Positions 53,638-55,426 of a stretch of DNA of 55,426 nucleotides are shown in pieces. The position numbers were made by a program, and so were the translations under genes. Source of the stretch: Porphyromonadaceae bacterium (GTDB taxonomy: Bacteria; Bacteroidota; Bacteroidia; Bacteroidales; Dysgonomonadaceae). Position 1 is the first letter of the stretch; each line of letters begins with the position of its first letter. The notes under the pieces are model-generated. The model had not been told where the DNA came from. It ran no database searches and worked only from the letters and a program-made list of their open reading frames with translations. The stretch spans positions 1 through 55,426 of the forward strand of contig JAJFTO010000011.1 of assembly GCA_021372865.1 (NCBI GenBank), given 5' to 3'.

Positions 53638-55002
53638 ATGAAACGACGCAACTTTTTATCCAATTCAGCCATCCTGGGTGCATCCCTGCCATTGGGTATG
53701 GCCACACCCGCTTTCATTTCATCCTGTTCAACCGGAGAGAAAAAAGAGTCCGCCAAAAAATATACCCCCGAAGAGCTGGGTATGTTCTCCTTTGTGGAGA
53801 TTGCTCCCGATGGAGCGCAGTTAAAGGCAGCACTCATCGGCTGCGGAGACCGGGGTACCGGTGCTGCTTCTCAATTTCTGGAGTCTGGACCGAATGTCTC
53901 CATCATTGCTTTGGCTGATCTGTTTCCCGACAGAATGGGTAATTGCCGAAAAGTTCTCTCTGAAAAGTATAACAACAACGTGGACGACAGCAATTGTTTT
54001 TTTGGATTTGATGCTTATCAGAAGATCATGGAAATGCCGGAGATCAATGTGGTGCTCTTGTGTACGCCGACGCATTTCCGGGCGGAACAATTCAAAGCTG
54101 CAGTTGAGGCCGGCAAGCATGTCTTTATGGAGAAACCCTGCGCGGTGGATCCCACAGGCATACGCACGATCATTGCAGCATCAAAGGTGGCCACGGGAAA
54201 AGGATTGACCGTGGTGACCGGAAACCAGCGTAGGCATCGCCGCGACTATTGGGAAGCATACGTTGAAATAAAAAACGGCCTCATCGGGGATATTGTTTCT
54301 ACTACATCCCATTGGGATCAGGGCGCCTGGTGGAACAAGGCCAAACGTCCCGAATGGAGCGACATGGAATATTGCATTCGCAACTGGTTTAATATCAAAT
54401 GGCTGAGTGGAGATCATATTCTCGATCAGGGAATCCACAACATCGACGTGGTCACCTGGTTTATGGGCGACAAGCCACTGAAAGCAGTCGGTTTCGGCGG
54501 ACGCGCACGCAGACTGACCGGCGACATCTTCGATTTCTTCAGTGTGGATTATTATTACAACAACAACAAAAGGGGGTTGCACACCGCCCGTCAGATCGAC
54601 GGATGCGATGGCAATGTATCGGAACAGATTCTGGGCACGAAGGGAATGGCGCAGCTGAACGACCGGGGAGAGATAAAGATACTTGATTGGAACGGGAATC
54701 TGTTGTGGAAATACGATTATAAAAACAAACCCGTCAAGAATCCCTATAACCAGGAACACATCCACTTTGTGGAATCGATCCGTTTAAACAAGAAAATTAA
54801 CCAGGCCGAAGATTTGGCTTACTCCAACATGGTTGCTATATTGGGCAGAGAAGCTGCCTATACGGGCAAAGAGATCAGCTGGGATGAGATTATGGCTTCC
54901 ACGCTCCGCTACGGACCGGAAACCTATGAGATGGGACCGCTACCCAATTATCACGAAGGTGAGGTACCCGTGCCGGGAAAAGATCCCAAGGCTCCGTTAT
55001 AA
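53638..55002 (+). CDS. Exported Gfo/Idh/MocA-family oxidoreductase (GH109-like)
   Basis: This 454-residue protein starts MKRRNFLSNSAIL, a twin-arginine signal, followed by a possible lipobox (ISSC). Tat export would let it fold with its cofactor first. The Rossmann domain (from about residue 62) shows ALIGCGDRGTGAA and the family EKP motif in HVFMEKPCAVD. The C-terminal domain has GDHILDQGIHNIDVVTWF. Exported members of this type in Bacteroidota include NAD-dependent GH109 hydrolases; others oxidise sugars or cyclitols. It is placed between the second GH71/99-like gene and a GH92 gene, so it probably acts on a sugar released in the same pathway. Confidence 0.85.
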   Translation: MKRRNFLSNSAILGASLPLGMATPAFISSCSTGEKKESAKKYTPEELGMFSFVEIAPDGAQLKAALIGCGDRGTGAASQFLESGPNVSIIALADLFPDRMGNCRKVLSEKYNNNVDDSNCFFGFDAYQKIMEMPEINVVLLCTPTHFRAEQFKAAVEAGKHVFMEKPCAVDPTGIRTIIAASKVATGKGLTVVTGNQRRHRRDYWEAYVEIKNGLIGDIVSTTSHWDQGAWWNKAKRPEWSDMEYCIRNWFNIKWLSGDHILDQGIHNIDVVTWFMGDKPLKAVGFGGRARRLTGDIFDFFSVDYYYNNNKRGLHTARQIDGCDGNVSEQILGTKGMAQLNDRGEIKILDWNGNLLWKYDYKNKPVKNPYNQEHIHFVESIRLNKKINQAEDLAYSNMVAILGREAAYTGKEISWDEIMASTLRYGPETYEMGPLPNYHEGEVPVPGKDPKAPL

Positions 55003-55114
55003 AAAATTATAACACACTGAAAATAATAGTAAACTAACCGTATGAAGCAAGCATGAGAAAAGACTCTCAATGGGTTCTTTTATTGCGTGCTCCATACAAA
55101 GTAAATAAAAGGAT

Positions 55115-55426
55115 ATGAGACATTCGTTACTTAACAAAAATTCAAGCATTTATTATTTAATGTCGGCTATATGGATTTCGTTCCTGCTGCTGTCATGTTC
55201 GTCCGTCCAAAGTCAATCAGCAAAGGAACCGGTCGATTATGTGAATCCCTATATGGGAAATATCAGTCATTTGCTGGTGCCTACCTTCCCCACGATTCAA
55301 CTTCCCCACAGCATGCTGCGCGTGTATCCCGAACGGCGTGATTTCACCGGCGACGTGTTGGAAGGACTCCCTATCGTGGTCACCAGCCACCGGGGAAGCT
55401 CGGCATTCAACCTGAGTCCTTATTAC
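55115..55426 (+). CDS. GH92-like exported glycoside hydrolase, 3' truncated by the window end
   Basis: From the ATG at 55115, 104 residues are visible before the window ends. A signal with lipobox (SFLLLSC) is followed by PVDYVNPYMGNISHLLVPTFPTIQ and LPHSMLRVYPERRDF. This opening (DYVNPY-G followed by TFP and P--M-R--P) is characteristic of GH92, calcium-dependent alpha-mannosidases acting on alpha-mannans and N-glycans. Subtype cannot be determined from the N-terminus. It extends the locus past the window edge. The 112-bp gap upstream shows no clear promoter. Confidence 0.75.
   Translation, partial: MRHSLLNKNSSIYYLMSAIWISFLLLSCSSVQSQSAKEPVDYVNPYMGNISHLLVPTFPTIQLPHSMLRVYPERRDFTGDVLEGLPIVVTSHRGSSAFNLSPYY

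Larger units (their letters stand above)
25813..55426 (+). other. Polysaccharide utilisation locus (continues past window end)
   Basis: Fourteen consecutive plus-strand genes: transmembrane regulator, SusC, SusD, DUF3823, GH3, GH71/99-like, GH43, double beta-helix, GH87-like, GH43-GH95, GH3-PA14, GH71/99-like, Gfo/Idh/MocA, GH92-like. Apart from the regulator-susC gap (308 bp), no gap exceeds about 145 bp. The left border is the terminator at 25673-25706. Three enzyme types (GH3, GH43, GH71/99) occur twice. Confidence 0.85.

Overview
The window reads as a Bacteroidota chromosome, most likely order Bacteroidales; a Dysgonomonadaceae-like host is my guess and is not proven. The grounds are a SusC/SusD pair, many exported glycoside hydrolases with Bacteroidota-type lipoprotein signals, several promoters of the TTTG-N19-TAnnTTTG type, weak Shine-Dalgarno sequences and an IS4-type element. 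No rRNA, tRNA or CRISPR array was recognised.

Layout. (1) 1-5.8 kb: envelope genes. These are the end of a POTRA/Omp85-barrel protein (probably a patatin fusion), a WaaP/InaA-type LPS kinase, a membrane-anchored thioredoxin-like protein and a stand-alone LpxC. A small two-helix membrane gene follows, with an IS4-family element inserted after its fifth codon; a 10-bp target duplication is visible. (2) 5.9-9 kb: an outer-membrane barrel protein, a structured intergenic element and a LytS/LytTR-type two-component pair. (3) 9-15.9 kb: a TetR-TolC-HlyD-RND efflux operon ending in a small PII-like gene that overlaps the pump gene. (4) 15.9-25.6 kb: an isolated GH140/DUF4038-type hydrolase and housekeeping genes (nicotinate phosphoribosyltransferase, M23 peptidase, CoaBC, a SerA-type dehydrogenase, PadR and a PspC-domain membrane protein). 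(5) 25.8 kb to the end: a large polysaccharide utilisation locus that continues past the right edge.

The locus starts with a one-protein transmembrane regulator (periplasmic lectin-like and kelch domains, one membrane helix, cytoplasmic SARP-like winged helix) under its own consensus promoter. Then come SusC, SusD, a DUF3823 lipoprotein and ten enzyme genes, all on the plus strand: GH3, GH71/99-like, GH43, a double pectate-lyase-3 beta-helix protein, a GH87-like beta-helix fused to an unrecognised C-terminal domain, a GH43-GH95 fusion, GH3 with a PA14 insert, a second GH71/99-like, an exported Gfo/Idh/MocA (GH109-like) protein and the start of a GH92. SusC/SusD would import oligosaccharides freed at the surface, and the periplasmic enzymes would trim them. 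The mix (GH71/99, GH87, GH92, GH43, GH95, GH3) points to a branched glycan with alpha-linkages, possibly alpha-glucan or alpha-mannan with fucose-, galactose- or arabinose-type side chains. The substrate cannot be fixed from sequence alone.

The parts I think most deserve a second look are the transmembrane kelch-SARP regulator, the GH87-like fusion with its unknown domain, the GH43-GH95 fusion with a free GH43 paralogue nearby, the IS insertion that creates a new in-frame GTG start for the gene it hit, the stand-alone LpxC, and the structured element at 6624-6734.
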